A DNA stretch of 64,000 bases from Mucilaginibacter gracilis (GCF_003633615.1 NZ_RBKU01000001.1:5828001-5892000); one strand, 5' to 3'. Counted from the stretch's first letter, positions 15,920 through 24,750 are shown. Translations and numbers: made by a program. The notes: a model not told the origin generated them from the letters alone.

Positions 15920-16792
15920 TTATCCAAACAAAGTACTGCTTAAATACCTATCGCCGCGGTCGCAGGCTATAAATACAATAACGCCTTGTTCAAGTTCGGC
16001 GGCAAGTTTTATAGCGGCGGAACATGCGCCACCGCTGCTCATACCGGCAAAAACACCTTCAACCTTAGCTAATTTGCGCGCCATTTGGGTAGCTTCCTCT
16101 TCGGATATATCCATTACCCTATCAACACGTGTGGCATCAAATATTTTTGGCAGATAAGCCTCCGGCCAACGGCGTATACCGGGGATTGATGAACCTTCGA
16201 TGGGTTGGCAGCCCACAATTTGCACATCATTATTTTGCTCTTTTAAATACCTTGAGCAGCCCATAATAGTGCCTGTGGTACCCATAGCACTTACAAAATG
16301 GGTTATTTGCCCATCGGTGTCACGCCAAATTTCTGGGCCGGTGGTTTTTACATGGGCCATGTAATTATCGGGGTTGGCAAACTGGTTGAGTAAAAAAAAC
16401 TCGCCACCGGCACTTTTTTCTTCAGCATAATCGCGGCAACGCTCAATACCCTCAAGCAGGGTAACTTTTGCGCCAAAGGCCTCCATAGTTAAGGTACGCT
16501 CGCGGGTGGAGTTATCGGGCATTACCAGTTCAATTTCCAAATCAAACAAGCGGGCTATCATGGCTAAAGCTATGCCGGTATTGCCGCTGGTAGCTTCTAT
16601 CAGCTTCATGCCGGGTTTAATATCGCCGCGCTCAATACCGCTGCGTATCATGTTGAGGGCGGCACGGTCTTTAACGCTGCCGCCGGGGTTGTGGCCCTCC
16701 AGTTTGGCGTATATTTTTACATTAGGGTTGGGGTTTAGCTTAACTATCTCAACCAGTGGCGTGTTGCCTACCAAATCTATAATGCCTGCCAT
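15920..16792 (-). CDS. cysM: Cysteine synthase (CysM type)
   Basis: PLP enzyme that makes L-cysteine from O-acetylserine and sulfide (or thiosulfate). The PLP lysine is K41 in GGSVKDRAALN; the substrate loop EATSGNTGIALAMIA and the PLP-phosphate loop MGTTGTIMG are present. Length 290 is normal for CysM. The start codon lies one base after the stop of the serine acetyltransferase gene upstream, so the two steps of cysteine synthesis are made from one mRNA. Confidence 0.93.
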   Translation of the reverse strand: MAGIIDLVGNTPLVEIVKLNPNPNVKIYAKLEGHNPGGSVKDRAALNMIRSGIERGDIKPGMKLIEATSGNTGIALAMIARLFDLEIELVMPDNSTRERTLTMEAFGAKVTLLEGIERCRDYAEEKSAGGEFFLLNQFANPDNYMAHVKTTGPEIWRDTDGQITHFVSAMGTTGTIMGCSRYLKEQNNDVQIVGCQPIEGSSIPGIRRWPEAYLPKIFDATRVDRVMDISEEEATQMARKLAKVEGVFAGMSSGGACSAAIKLAAELEQGVIVFIACDRGDRYLSSTLFG

Positions 16793-16793
16793 G

Positions 16794-17609
16794 TTATTTA
16801 ATTTTTTCTTCCTTTTTTAATACCTGTATATCGGGCTTGTGGTACACCCGCGAATCGGCCGGGACGCTTTTGGTGAGCCATACGTTGCCGCCTATTACGC
16901 TGTTAGCGCCTATTACTGTTTCGCCGCCCAAAATGGTAGCCCCGGAGTAAATTACAACGCCGTCTTCAACCGTGGGGTGCCGCTTGGTAAAAGCCATGCT
17001 TTTGCTAACGCTTAACGCGCCCAAAGTAACACCCTGATAAAGCTTTACATTTTTACCAATTACGCAGCTTTCGCCGATAACGATACCGGTACCATGATCG
17101 ATATGAAAATACTCACCAATGATAGCCGCGGGGTGAATATCAATACCGGTAGCCGAATGTGCATGTTCTGTAAGGATGCGGGGCAATAAGGGCACGTTTA
17201 ACTTATAAAGCGCATGGGCCAGCCTGTAATAGCAAATGGCATAAAAACCGGGATAGGCGCGCACCACTTCAAACTCGCTGCGGGCCGCCGGGTCGCCACG
17301 AAAAATAGCCTGAATATCGGTATTGAGTAAACGGTATAATTCGGGAATGAGTTTAAAAAAATCCTGGGCAACCTGGTCGTTATTGCAATCGCGGCAAGCC
17401 TGTGTGGCATCCAGTATTTCGCAAAGTTCGTCTTCCAGCTTATCAAATTCGGCCTTTAACTGCTGTACCGATGTATAAGCCTGCCTTGAATGCTCGGGGT
17501 ATAACAAGCTGATAACCTGCAATGCCCAATCGGCCATTTGCTGGTTGCTGGGTACAGCCTCAATATCGCGCTGTTTGTTAAATATATGCTGGTAAAATTC
17601 CTGATCCAT
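16794..17609 (-). CDS. cysE: Serine O-acetyltransferase
   Basis: Makes O-acetylserine from serine and acetyl-CoA, feeding the downstream cysM. An N-terminal helical domain (about 1-150) is followed by left-handed beta-helix hexapeptide repeats (GVVIYSGATILGGETVIGAN and following). The catalytic histidine lies in the DHGTGIVIGE region. I place the start at 17609 (MDQEFYQ) rather than 17633 because an AGGGAAAC purine-rich site precedes it; the upstream in-frame ATG remains possible. Confidence 0.9.
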   Translation of the reverse strand: MDQEFYQHIFNKQRDIEAVPSNQQMADWALQVISLLYPEHSRQAYTSVQQLKAEFDKLEDELCEILDATQACRDCNNDQVAQDFFKLIPELYRLLNTDIQAIFRGDPAARSEFEVVRAYPGFYAICYYRLAHALYKLNVPLLPRILTEHAHSATGIDIHPAAIIGEYFHIDHGTGIVIGESCVIGKNVKLYQGVTLGALSVSKSMAFTKRHPTVEDGVVIYSGATILGGETVIGANSVIGGNVWLTKSVPADSRVYHKPDIQVLKKEEKIK

Positions 17610-17708
17610 TATACTTGTTTCCCTACGTTCCATATAGAGAACATAGAATTATACCACAAGTTTATAAAAAAGAATGTTGTTTGTTTGTAAAAAGGGGATA
17701 ATATGATT

Positions 17709-17746
17709 GAACCGGAATTTTTTGTATTTTAAGAATAACCAGAATT
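17709..17746. repeat. Degenerate copy of the 10566-10811 repeat family
   Basis: GAACCGGAATTTTTT followed by TTTTAAGAATAACCAGAATT matches the unit order of the long inverted repeat near 10.6 kb with several changes. It lies in the gap between cysE and the toxin-antitoxin pair. Confidence 0.5.
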
Positions 17747-17787
17747 TGACTATGTAATTGCCCAAGCATCATTGGATATTTACCTGG

Positions 17788-17820
17788 TTTGGGTATTACT
17801 ATTAATATTTTGTATTTTTG
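17788..17820 (+). promoter_or_regulatory. Promoter of the toxin-antitoxin operon
   Basis: TTTG at 17788-17791 and TATTTTTG at 17813-17820 are spaced 21 bases apart, fitting the Bacteroidota TTTG/TAnnTTTG promoter. Transcription would begin about 12 bases before the ATG at 17838, supporting that start. Confidence 0.5.
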
Positions 17821-17837
17821 GGAAAAGGATAATTGTT

Positions 17838-18035
17838 ATGCAACCTCAAAAACTAAATGCCCTGCAATTGGAGTTATTAAACATGTACTCCTTTCAACCA
17901 AAAGAGGAAGATTTATTGGCTATAAAAAAAATGATGGCTGAGTATTTTTCGGATAAGCTTCAAAGTAACATCCAAAAAGCGATTGAGCAGAAGGGTATTA
18001 CCGAAGCTGACTTGGATAGCTGGGTGAATGAGTAA
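17838..18035 (+). CDS. Putative antitoxin of a PIN toxin-antitoxin pair
   Basis: 65 residues starting MQPQKLNALQLELLNMYSFQ. I chose this start because a good promoter ends 18 bases before it; the open frame to 17772 overlaps the promoter. The C-terminus is helical and acidic (IEQKGITEADLDSWVNE), as in antitoxins that wrap a PIN toxin. It overlaps the PIN gene by 8 bases. Antitoxin role is inferred from position. Confidence 0.75.
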   Translation: MQPQKLNALQLELLNMYSFQPKEEDLLAIKKMMAEYFSDKLQSNIQKAIEQKGITEADLDSWVNE

Positions 18036-18456
18036 ATTACGTCTCCTTCTCGACACTAACATTTTTCTTGTCTCGCTTGCACTGAGTTCCAAATATAACT
18101 GGATACACCGTGCTTTATTAAACAACAGATTTGATTTGGTTGTTTCTAACGAAATTCTAACAGAATACCAGGAACAAATAAGCATTCGTTACGGGATTGA
18201 GCAAACCGATGCTTCGCTTGATTTTTTATTGCTTCTTCCGAACGTTATCTTAAAAAATCCGTCCTTTTTGTGGCAATTAGTAGAAAATGACAAGGACGAT
18301 AATAAGTTTGTGGATTGCTATGTAGCCAGCCAAGCAGATTTTATTATTAGTAATGATCGTCATTTACATCAGATTAAAAACAATCAATTTCCTCATATTT
18401 CAATTTTGCGTTATGAAGAATTTGAACGAGAATACAAGGCGATTTTGATTTCATAG
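18028..18456 (+). CDS. PIN-domain ribonuclease toxin
   Basis: 142-residue PIN-domain protein of the putative toxin component group. The acidic metal site is visible: D9 in RLLLDTNIFL, acidic residues in ENDKDDNKFVDCYVAS, and Asp in FIISNDRHL. PIN toxins cleave RNA, often tRNA or mRNA, with magnesium. It overlaps the antitoxin gene by 8 bases, so expression is coupled. The target RNA cannot be predicted. Confidence 0.85.
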   Translation: MSKLRLLLDTNIFLVSLALSSKYNWIHRALLNNRFDLVVSNEILTEYQEQISIRYGIEQTDASLDFLLLLPNVILKNPSFLWQLVENDKDDNKFVDCYVASQADFIISNDRHLHQIKNNQFPHISILRYEEFEREYKAILIS

Positions 18457-18549
18457 CCTAAGCATGCAAACGGGGCTATGGCATCGGTATTTCCTTAAAT
18501 TTCCTCTTACATATCATATCTAAATATCAATAAAGCTAATAAAAAGCCT

Positions 18550-18592
18550 TACGCTCGTTCAGGCGTCAACGTCATAGCCCCAACGGGCGGAT
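18550..18592. repeat. Short copy of the hairpin repeat found at 19121-19262
   Basis: CGCTCGTTCAGGCGTC and AACGGGCGG, the two ends of the longer repeat on the other side of the DUF4279 gene, are joined here with the middle missing. A GGGGCTATG/CATAGCCCC pair (18474-18482 with 18572-18580) also spans this gap. Confidence 0.45.
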
Positions 18593-19030
18593 TTATTCAT
18601 CTTCATCAGTATCAGGCCAAGCGTATAAATCCAAATCAAATTCAATATCTACTTCCTTAATTAATTTATTATACCGCGAATCCAAATGAATCCAGGGTGT
18701 GCTTTCTCCATTATCAGCATACGTAAATATTGCACAGCTAAACTCGCAATAATATTTTTTAGATAGGTCGCGAAAAATATCAAGTTTAGATTCTATAATA
18801 GTTAACATGGCATTCATCTGATCATCAAAGGATGCATATTCATCTAAGCCAGACCCCATTAACCAACTATTGCGTTTTATGAGCGGCGAATTGGGATTTC
18901 TTGGATTTCTTTTATCGCCAATAACAAATACCATTATGGGTTGAAAACCAATAAGTTGTGTTAACTCGTCATGTTTTATATCTTCAAAACCAGATATTCT
19001 TAAATCTAAAACAACCTTGTTTTTTGCCAT
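18593..19030 (-). CDS. DUF4279 domain protein
   Basis: 145 residues, with the pattern of DUF4279 proteins: an N-terminal beta strand (VVLDLRISGFEDIKHDELTQ), the segment LIGFQPIMVFVIGDKRNP, and an acidic C-terminus. The family is of unknown function and is often encoded as a lone or immunity-like small protein in accessory DNA. No partner gene is nearby. Its start codon abuts a 73-bp repeat that must contain its promoter, and repeats lie on both sides. Confidence 0.75.
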   Translation of the reverse strand: MAKNKVVLDLRISGFEDIKHDELTQLIGFQPIMVFVIGDKRNPRNPNSPLIKRNSWLMGSGLDEYASFDDQMNAMLTIIESKLDIFRDLSKKYYCEFSCAIFTYADNGESTPWIHLDSRYNKLIKEVDIEFDLDLYAWPDTDEDE

Positions 19031-19048
19031 AATTTAAAGCTACCAAAA

Positions 19049-19121
19049 AAAGCCCCGTTTTCACGAGGCTTCTATATTTTAAAGTCCACCCTTTTGGGGA
19101 GGCTTTATGTGGGGCTGTTAC
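19049..19121. repeat. 73-bp direct repeat, copy 1
   Basis: Nearly identical (two mismatches) to 19287-19359. Internal complementarity: AAGCCCC at the start and GGGGCT at the end pair, and CCACCCTTTTGGGGAGG can fold. This copy lies directly upstream of the DUF4279 start codon. Confidence 0.8.
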
Positions 19122-19129
19122 CTCCGCTC

Positions 19130-19255
19130 GTTCAGGCGTCTACGCCTGAACACACAAAGTTTTGAGCGTCTGCGCTCACGGGGTGCAAGGATATTATTTG
19201 CGGCCGGCAGCGTGGACGCTGCAAACTGCTTATGTTCAGGCGTGGACGCCTGAAC
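19130..19255. repeat. Cluster of short palindromes with a shared GCGT/ACGC core
   Basis: Four hairpins in 126 bp: 19130-19151 and 19234-19255 (arms GTTCAGGCGT/ACGCCTGAAC), 19163-19178 (TGAGCG/CGCTCA) and 19207-19222 (GCAGCGT/ACGCTGC). The tips are alike, but the outer stem bases differ while still pairing. This is typical of REP-like elements selected for structure. Confidence 0.7.
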
Positions 19256-19286
19256 GGGCGGCTTAACTAAATACTTGTTCAAAATA

Positions 19287-19359
19287 AAAGCCCCATTTTC
19301 ATGAGGCTTCTATATTTTAAAGTCCACCCTTTTGGGGAGGCTTTATGTGGGGCTGTTAC
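19287..19359. repeat. 73-bp direct repeat, copy 2
   Basis: Second copy of 19049-19121. It overlaps the stop codon of the lipoprotein gene 19356-20414 and could act as its terminator on the minus strand. Confidence 0.8.
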
Positions 19360-20414
19360 TGATACTGTATATAATTAGGGTTAGGTTTTAATTTTAAAAC
19401 TTCTTCCGGGGTCATCATGTGGTGCGGAGCTTTTTTGATGTCGTTTTTGTAGAATAATTTAAAGCCTGTAAACTGCACCGGTTCGCCGTACACAAAATAG
19501 CGCCAGGTACCTAACTTTAAGTCGGGCTCTCCCCATCCGTCCATATCCATTACCAGTTGTACTTCGGGGTGTAGTTTTATGCTTTTGTAATTGGTTACCA
19601 TTTTTTTAGTAAAACGGTGTACCACTAAAATTTTTGGCGGCAGGTTATATTTTTTAACAAGGCCGGTTAAGTAGGCCGATACATAATTAATATCCTCGGC
19701 ATCATAAGTACCAATTTTTTTGCCGGGCTTGCTACCGTCTTTCATGGAAAACTCCGGGTCCATACCAAAATTAACTTGGGGCATAGCCAGGTATTTTTCA
19801 AACAAAGGTAGTTCGGCATGTATGTTACTTAGGGCAACCTGCACATCTAAAAACACAATGGCGTTTATTTTTTTAGCCAAAACCAAAACGCTGTCTATTT
19901 GCTTAAACGGCATGCGGTAGCGGTATTTACCGTCTTTACCGGCATCGCCCTGTGCAACCACGGCTATGTAATGCAAAGCGGGTTGAACCGGCGTTTTAGG
20001 GTCGGCCTTTTCCCAGTGTTTGCATTCGGCCTGTAGTTTGGCAAGCATTTCTTTAGGTGGTATTTCGCCTAAAATACCCATCTTTTTGGCATATAGGTTA
20101 CCGTAAAATGCAACTACGCGTTTAAAGGGTAATATTGCGCCAGCTACAGGGTAGGGTGTATTTTTAACAGGCCATTTACCGGTGGTATCGCCATGGGCAC
20201 TGCGTTTCATTACCGAATCGTACAGTGCCTTATCCAACGGCGGGTAAACCACCTTGCCAGTATCGGCAGCCGGGGCGGCCTGGGCCGATGTTGTAGTTGT
20301 TGCTTTTTTGGAAGTTGCTGATGCTGCCGCTGTTTTGCTTTCGCCACCGCAGTTGGTTAAAACCACCGTAGCGGTTGATAGGGCGAGCACAGATAAAAAT
20401 GTTTTCAATTTCAT
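19356..20414 (-). CDS. Hypothetical lipoprotein
   Basis: I place the start at 20414, which begins a lipoprotein signal (MKLKTFLSVLALSTATVVLT, then Cys-Gly-Gly). After the lipobox comes a Thr/Ala-rich linker and a soluble domain of about 280 residues with motifs such as FLDVQVALSNIHAELP and VMDMDGWGEPD, which look like beta/alpha-barrel strand ends of a hydrolase; I cannot name the family. It starts 5 bp after the aminoacylase stop codon and is probably co-transcribed with it. Confidence 0.7.
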   Translation of the reverse strand: MKLKTFLSVLALSTATVVLTNCGGESKTAAASATSKKATTTTSAQAAPAADTGKVVYPPLDKALYDSVMKRSAHGDTTGKWPVKNTPYPVAGAILPFKRVVAFYGNLYAKKMGILGEIPPKEMLAKLQAECKHWEKADPKTPVQPALHYIAVVAQGDAGKDGKYRYRMPFKQIDSVLVLAKKINAIVFLDVQVALSNIHAELPLFEKYLAMPQVNFGMDPEFSMKDGSKPGKKIGTYDAEDINYVSAYLTGLVKKYNLPPKILVVHRFTKKMVTNYKSIKLHPEVQLVMDMDGWGEPDLKLGTWRYFVYGEPVQFTGFKLFYKNDIKKAPHHMMTPEEVLKLKPNPNYIQYQ

Positions 20415-20418
20415 GTTA

Positions 20419-22002
20419 TTAGTTAGATATGTAGCCTGGGCCGTGCAATATAGCACCATTACGGGTACCATTGTGTTTAAAATTATCAACAGTTAATTTG
20501 CCGTTTACCAAAACGTACTTAAAACCGCTTGAAAAAGCATGAGGGCGCTCATAGGTAGAATTATCAATTACCTTATCGGCATCAAAAACAACCACATCGG
20601 CAAACATGCCCGGTTGCAACAGGCCGCGACCGGTTAACCGGAATTTTTGCGCAGGCAGCGATGTCATTTTCCGGATGGCATCTTCAAGCCTGAGCACATT
20701 CTTTTCTCTTACGTAGTAGCCCAGCACGCGTGCATTGGTACCATAACCACGCGGGTGTGGCACGCCGAAGCCAAAAAGCCTTATGCCCGAATCGGACGCT
20801 ACCATGGTAAGCGGGTATTTCATAATGTTAACCACATCGTCTTCATTCATCCCATGAAAAACCATTGATGCTCCGCCTATGCGGGTAATATCCAGTATGG
20901 TTTCTATCTGGTCGGGAATGGTATTGGGGCGGCCTTTTAACGCGTTAATCTGTTCTATATTCTTGCCGTTTAGGGTGCTGTCATTATCGCAATGTGCAAC
21001 TACGGCATAATCAAAACTGGTACGGTCGCGGCGGGTCATGTCCTGCACCATTTCGGCAACAATTTTGGAGTGAATCGCCGGGTCGTTTATTCGTTTTACG
21101 GCAGCTTTGTGGCCTCCATCCAAAACCCAATCGGGTATTAAAACATTTAGGGTGGTGCTGCTTGCGGTGTACGGGTATTGATCTACGGTAACGTCCAAAC
21201 CCTCTTTACGGGCCTGTTCAACCATAGCAATCATTTGGTCGCTTTTGTTCCAGTTGGGGCGGCCTACTTTAAAGTGCGATATTTCTACCGGCATATTGGC
21301 TTCCCGGCCAATGCTGATGGCTTCGTTAATGGCCTCAAATATTTTGTCGCTTTCGTTGCGCATGTGCGAGGTATAAATCCCCTTATACTTCGCTGCCGCT
21401 TTGGCAAGCGCCACCACTTCGCCGGTTTTTGAATACATACCCGGCGCATAAATGAGCCCTGTTGAAAAGCCCATCGCACCATCGCGCATGGCTTGCTCAA
21501 CCACACGCTGCATTTGTAGCAACTGTGCCGCACTTGGAGCCTTCATCTCTTCGCCCAAAACGGTTTTACGTACATCGTTATGGCCGATAAGCGTGCCTAC
21601 GTTTATAGAAAGCGGATTTTTTTCGAGATCGGTAAAGTAAGCTTTAATATCCGTGTTTGACGAGCCGCAGTTACCCGTAATAACCGATGTTACACCATCG
21701 TAAATAAAGCTATCGGCAGTAGGCGTTTTTTTTTCGTCACCCTCAATATGCGTATGCACATCAATAAAACCGGGAGCTATAATTAAGCCTGTGGCATCAA
21801 TGGTTTGGGTAGCTTTATCTTTAGAAAGATCGCCAACGCTAACTATTTTGTTTTTAACGATGCCAACATCGCCATAAAACCACGGGTTGCCGCTGCCGTC
21901 AATTATTTTACCATGTTTAAGTATGATATCGAAATGCTGTTGGGCCGTGGCCGCAATGGGCGCAAGGCATAGCAAAAGTATCCAAAATTTACGTGCTGGC
22001 AT
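20419..22002 (-). CDS. N-acyl-D-amino-acid deacylase family amidohydrolase
   Basis: 527-residue exported amidohydrolase of the D-aminoacylase type, which removes acyl groups from N-acyl-D-amino acids in the periplasm. Signal peptide MPARKFWILLLCLAPIAATA; metal-binding motif PGFIDVHTHIEGD early in the barrel; further histidines in YTSHMRNE and EISHFKVGRP; Asp in MVASDSGIRLFG. The order of these motifs is as in the family. The lipoprotein gene follows immediately, so the two may work together on peptidoglycan-derived D-amino acids (inference). Confidence 0.88.
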   Translation of the reverse strand: MPARKFWILLLCLAPIAATAQQHFDIILKHGKIIDGSGNPWFYGDVGIVKNKIVSVGDLSKDKATQTIDATGLIIAPGFIDVHTHIEGDEKKTPTADSFIYDGVTSVITGNCGSSNTDIKAYFTDLEKNPLSINVGTLIGHNDVRKTVLGEEMKAPSAAQLLQMQRVVEQAMRDGAMGFSTGLIYAPGMYSKTGEVVALAKAAAKYKGIYTSHMRNESDKIFEAINEAISIGREANMPVEISHFKVGRPNWNKSDQMIAMVEQARKEGLDVTVDQYPYTASSTTLNVLIPDWVLDGGHKAAVKRINDPAIHSKIVAEMVQDMTRRDRTSFDYAVVAHCDNDSTLNGKNIEQINALKGRPNTIPDQIETILDITRIGGASMVFHGMNEDDVVNIMKYPLTMVASDSGIRLFGFGVPHPRGYGTNARVLGYYVREKNVLRLEDAIRKMTSLPAQKFRLTGRGLLQPGMFADVVVFDADKVIDNSTYERPHAFSSGFKYVLVNGKLTVDNFKHNGTRNGAILHGPGYISN

Positions 22003-22051
22003 TGCGGCTAAAATTAAACTAAGCTTAATTTAAATACAAGTTTAATTACTA

Positions 22052-22936
22052 CTATTTATGATTAAAAAACTTTCCGAAAACACCAAGTGGCAATTTACTG
22101 CCTGCGGTGGCTTGCAGGTACAATTCGCCAATTTCGAGGTTTTGTACTTTTGGGAACGCGCTTAGTATGAGGTTTTGTACGATTACTGACGAAAAGCCAA
22201 GCGAATAGGTATTGAGTATTAAAAAATGCTCTTCGGGGTCAAGCAGTTTAACTACGTCGTGCATCATTTCGTTCAGGCTATCTTCCAGTTTCCATTTTTC
22301 GCCGTTGGGGCCGTGGCCGTAGGCGGGGGGATCTAAAATAATGCCGTTGTAGGTTTTGCCGCGTTTAACTTCGCGCTTTACAAATTTAAGGGCATCTTCA
22401 ACAACCCAACGTATATCTTTCAGGCCCGAAAGTTCCATATTTTCGTTACCCCAGGTTACTACCTGCTTTATCGAATCAACGTGTGTAGTATCGGCACCAG
22501 CCGCTTTCGCGATAAGCGATGCACCGCCTGTATAAGCAAAGAGGTTTAACACCCGCGGCTGCTCGGTTTTAAATAACTTTACATGCTTTGATATATAATC
22601 CCAGTTTACGGCTTGCTCCGGAAACATGCCCACGTGCTTAAACGATGTTAAGGCCATGCGCAGGTTAATTTTAACATCGCCGTTTTGGTATTCAATATTC
22701 CATCTGTCGGGCAAATTTGTATTCTTTTTAACCCACTCGCCTGATGTTGCCGAGCGGCCTTTAAAACGGATGTGGTGTTGCTTTGTCCATTCTGCTTCGC
22801 TCAAACCCTTGTTCCAAACAGCCTGCGGTTCCGGGCGAATTAAGATGAGATTGCCAAAACGCTCCAGCTTTTCAAAGCTGCCGCAGTCAATCAGTTCGTA
22901 ATCTTTCCAGTGGGTGGGCGTAAGCAGTTGGATCAT
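22052..22936 (-). CDS. Class I SAM-dependent methyltransferase (RlmI-like)
   Basis: 294 residues with a class I methyltransferase fold. The SAM-binding loop reads VLNLFAYTGGASLIAKAAGA, the acidic strand end is THVDS, and the catalytic-type motif is DPPAYGHGP, as in RNA cytosine-5/guanine methyltransferases of the RlmI/RlmK group. No PUA domain is present, which is usual for this shorter subfamily. A TATATTTG promoter box lies 20 bases upstream of the ATG. Confidence 0.85.
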   Translation of the reverse strand: MIQLLTPTHWKDYELIDCGSFEKLERFGNLILIRPEPQAVWNKGLSEAEWTKQHHIRFKGRSATSGEWVKKNTNLPDRWNIEYQNGDVKINLRMALTSFKHVGMFPEQAVNWDYISKHVKLFKTEQPRVLNLFAYTGGASLIAKAAGADTTHVDSIKQVVTWGNENMELSGLKDIRWVVEDALKFVKREVKRGKTYNGIILDPPAYGHGPNGEKWKLEDSLNEMMHDVVKLLDPEEHFLILNTYSLGFSSVIVQNLILSAFPKVQNLEIGELYLQATAGSKLPLGVFGKFFNHK

Positions 22937-22955
22937 TTGGTATTATTTGCGGCTG

Positions 22956-22963
22956 CAAATATA
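22956..22963 (-). promoter_or_regulatory. Probable -7 box of the methyltransferase gene
   Basis: The minus strand reads TATATTTG, matching TAnnTTTG, 20 bases before the ATG at 22936. No clear -33 element. Confidence 0.45.
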
Positions 22964-23028
22964 GAGATATATCTGAAGTTGTAGATGGGAAGTCTGAAGC
23001 CCGAATTCGGGAGCCTGAAGCAAATGCA

Positions 23029-23097
23029 TCGGACTTCTGTCTGTCGACCTCGGACTAAAGACTATCTTCGGCCTCTGACTGCCGACTACCGACTTAG
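23029..23097. repeat. GACT-rich degenerate tandem repeat
   Basis: About 70 bp made of repeats of the type CGGACT/GACT (CGGACTTC, TCGGACTAAAGACT, GACTGCCGACTACCGACT). No coding potential. Confidence 0.55.
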
Positions 23098-23105
23098 CAC
23101 CCCGT

Positions 23106-23858
23106 TTACAATTTCTCGCGCGCTGCCTGCATAAACCTGCTGGCAAATACAAAGCTGTTGAGTTCTTTATTATCGGTATGGGCAATTTCTTTGTTGCTTC
23201 CCTCCCACCATTTCTGGCCGTCGTTTAAAAATATGATGTGATCGCCAATACCCATTACCGAGTTCATATCGTGGGTAACCACAACGGTTGTGGTTTGGTA
23301 TTCCTGGGTAATTTCGGCAATCAGTTCGTCAATTAAAATAGAGGTTTTAGGGTCCAGGCCCGAGTTAGGCTCGTCAACAAACAAGTATTTGGGCTGCATG
23401 GATATGGCGCGTGCTATGCCTACGCGTTTCTTCATCCCGCCCGAAAGCTCCGAAGGATATAGGTTATTTTTCCCGGCAAGGTTAACCTTTTCCAGGCAAA
23501 AATTAGCCCGGTCTATTTTTTCGGCTTTGGGCATGGTAGTGAACAAATTGAGCGGGAATATAATATTATCTTGCACCGTCATGGAGTCGAACAAGGCCGA
23601 ACTTTGAAAAAGCATCCCAATTTGTTTACGTATAGGTACGCGTTCAACAAAATGCATGTCGGTAAAATTCTCGCCGTCGTAAAATACTTTTCCTTCTGTT
23701 GGTTCGTGCAAACCAACAATACATTTAAGTAAGGTTGTTTTACCCGAGCCTGAGCCGCCAATAATCAAGTTATTTTGCCCAGGTTTTAACTGAGCCGTAA
23801 TACCTTTAAGTACCTTATTATCGCCAAATGTTTTATGTACGTTTTGTATATCGATCAT
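23106..23858 (-). CDS. mlaF: ABC transporter ATP-binding protein, MlaF type
   Basis: Cytoplasmic ATPase of the Mla-type (MCE) phospholipid transporter that keeps outer-membrane lipid asymmetry. Walker A GGSGSGKTT at residues 34-42, signature LSGGMKKR, Walker B YLFVDEPNSGLDP, switch His in VVTHDMNS. It overlaps the permease gene by four bases. No MCE (MlaD) gene follows here, so that subunit is probably encoded elsewhere. Confidence 0.88.
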   Translation of the reverse strand: MIDIQNVHKTFGDNKVLKGITAQLKPGQNNLIIGGSGSGKTTLLKCIVGLHEPTEGKVFYDGENFTDMHFVERVPIRKQIGMLFQSSALFDSMTVQDNIIFPLNLFTTMPKAEKIDRANFCLEKVNLAGKNNLYPSELSGGMKKRVGIARAISMQPKYLFVDEPNSGLDPKTSILIDELIAEITQEYQTTTVVVTHDMNSVMGIGDHIIFLNDGQKWWEGSNKEIAHTDNKELNSFVFASRFMQAAREKL

Positions 23859-24589
23859 AAAAATATGCGTGAAATAACAAGGTCAAAAAATAAAATCATT
23901 ACGCAACTGTAAACCACACCGCGTGTAGCGGCCTGCCCAACTTCTAAAGCACCGCCCGATGTGTAAAACCCTTGAAAGCTACAAATAGAGGTGATAATAA
24001 AACCAAATACTGCGGCCTTAGTTAAACAAACGGTTACAATGATAGAGTTAAAACCATCGCTAAGGCCGGTTATAAAATCGGAAGTTGAAACTTCGCTTGA
24101 TAGTGAGCAGGCAATGTAACCACCGGTAAAACCTAATAAAACCGATACAATAACCAATAAAGGTATCATGGTAACGCCGGCTATAATTTTGGGCGATATT
24201 AAAAAGCCCGGCGAATTTACGCCCATTATTTCCAAAGCATCAATTTGTTCGGTTACGCGCATGGTGCCTATTTGCGATGCCATGCTTGAGCCTACGCGCC
24301 CGGCCAGTACCAGGGCCGAAATTGTTGGGCTAAACTCCAATATTGTACTATCGCGGGCAATACTGCCTACTACGCTTTTTGGTATAATGGGGTTAATAAG
24401 CTGGAAAGCGGTTTGAATGGTTACCGCCGCACCAATAAATATGGATATTATAGCTATAATGCCTAACGAGCCAATACCTACCGATACCATTTCGTGCATT
24501 ACTTCGTTCCAGTAAACGCTAAACTTTTCGGGCCGCTTAAAGCTTAGCCGCATTAACAATATATATTTCCCTAAGCTGTTTAGTAGCAT
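23855..24589 (-). CDS. mlaE: MlaE family ABC transporter permease
   Basis: Integral membrane permease partner of the MlaF-type ATPase downstream. 244 residues with four to five membrane segments and the family motif in FSPTISALVLAGRVGSSMAS, followed by TMRVTEQIDALEIMGV, which contains the conserved Glu-Gln-Asp-Ala-Leu. Stop and start codons of the two genes overlap (ATGA). Confidence 0.9.
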   Translation of the reverse strand: MLLNSLGKYILLMRLSFKRPEKFSVYWNEVMHEMVSVGIGSLGIIAIISIFIGAAVTIQTAFQLINPIIPKSVVGSIARDSTILEFSPTISALVLAGRVGSSMASQIGTMRVTEQIDALEIMGVNSPGFLISPKIIAGVTMIPLLVIVSVLLGFTGGYIACSLSSEVSTSDFITGLSDGFNSIIVTVCLTKAAVFGFIITSICSFQGFYTSGGALEVGQAATRGVVYSCVMILFFDLVISRIFL

Positions 24590-24750
24590 CCTTTAAATTT
24601 AATAATGGTAAAAGTACATTTTTTTAGTTTAATCATTTGCTGTTTGAGTATAATAAGCCTGTCAAAAAATTGTGGTGTACGTTGCTTTTAATACTTAATT
24701 TTAAACCGCAGAGCAAATAAGGCCCTGCCTTTATTAAAAAAAACCATTAT

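Noticed and set aside
19049..19359. CRISPR-like array from the two 73-bp repeats
   Set aside because: Only two copies, spacer contains its own palindromes, no cas gene nearby.
22943..23185. 80-codon minus-strand open frame
   Set aside because: Covers the GACT repeat, the methyltransferase promoter and the end of mlaF in another frame.
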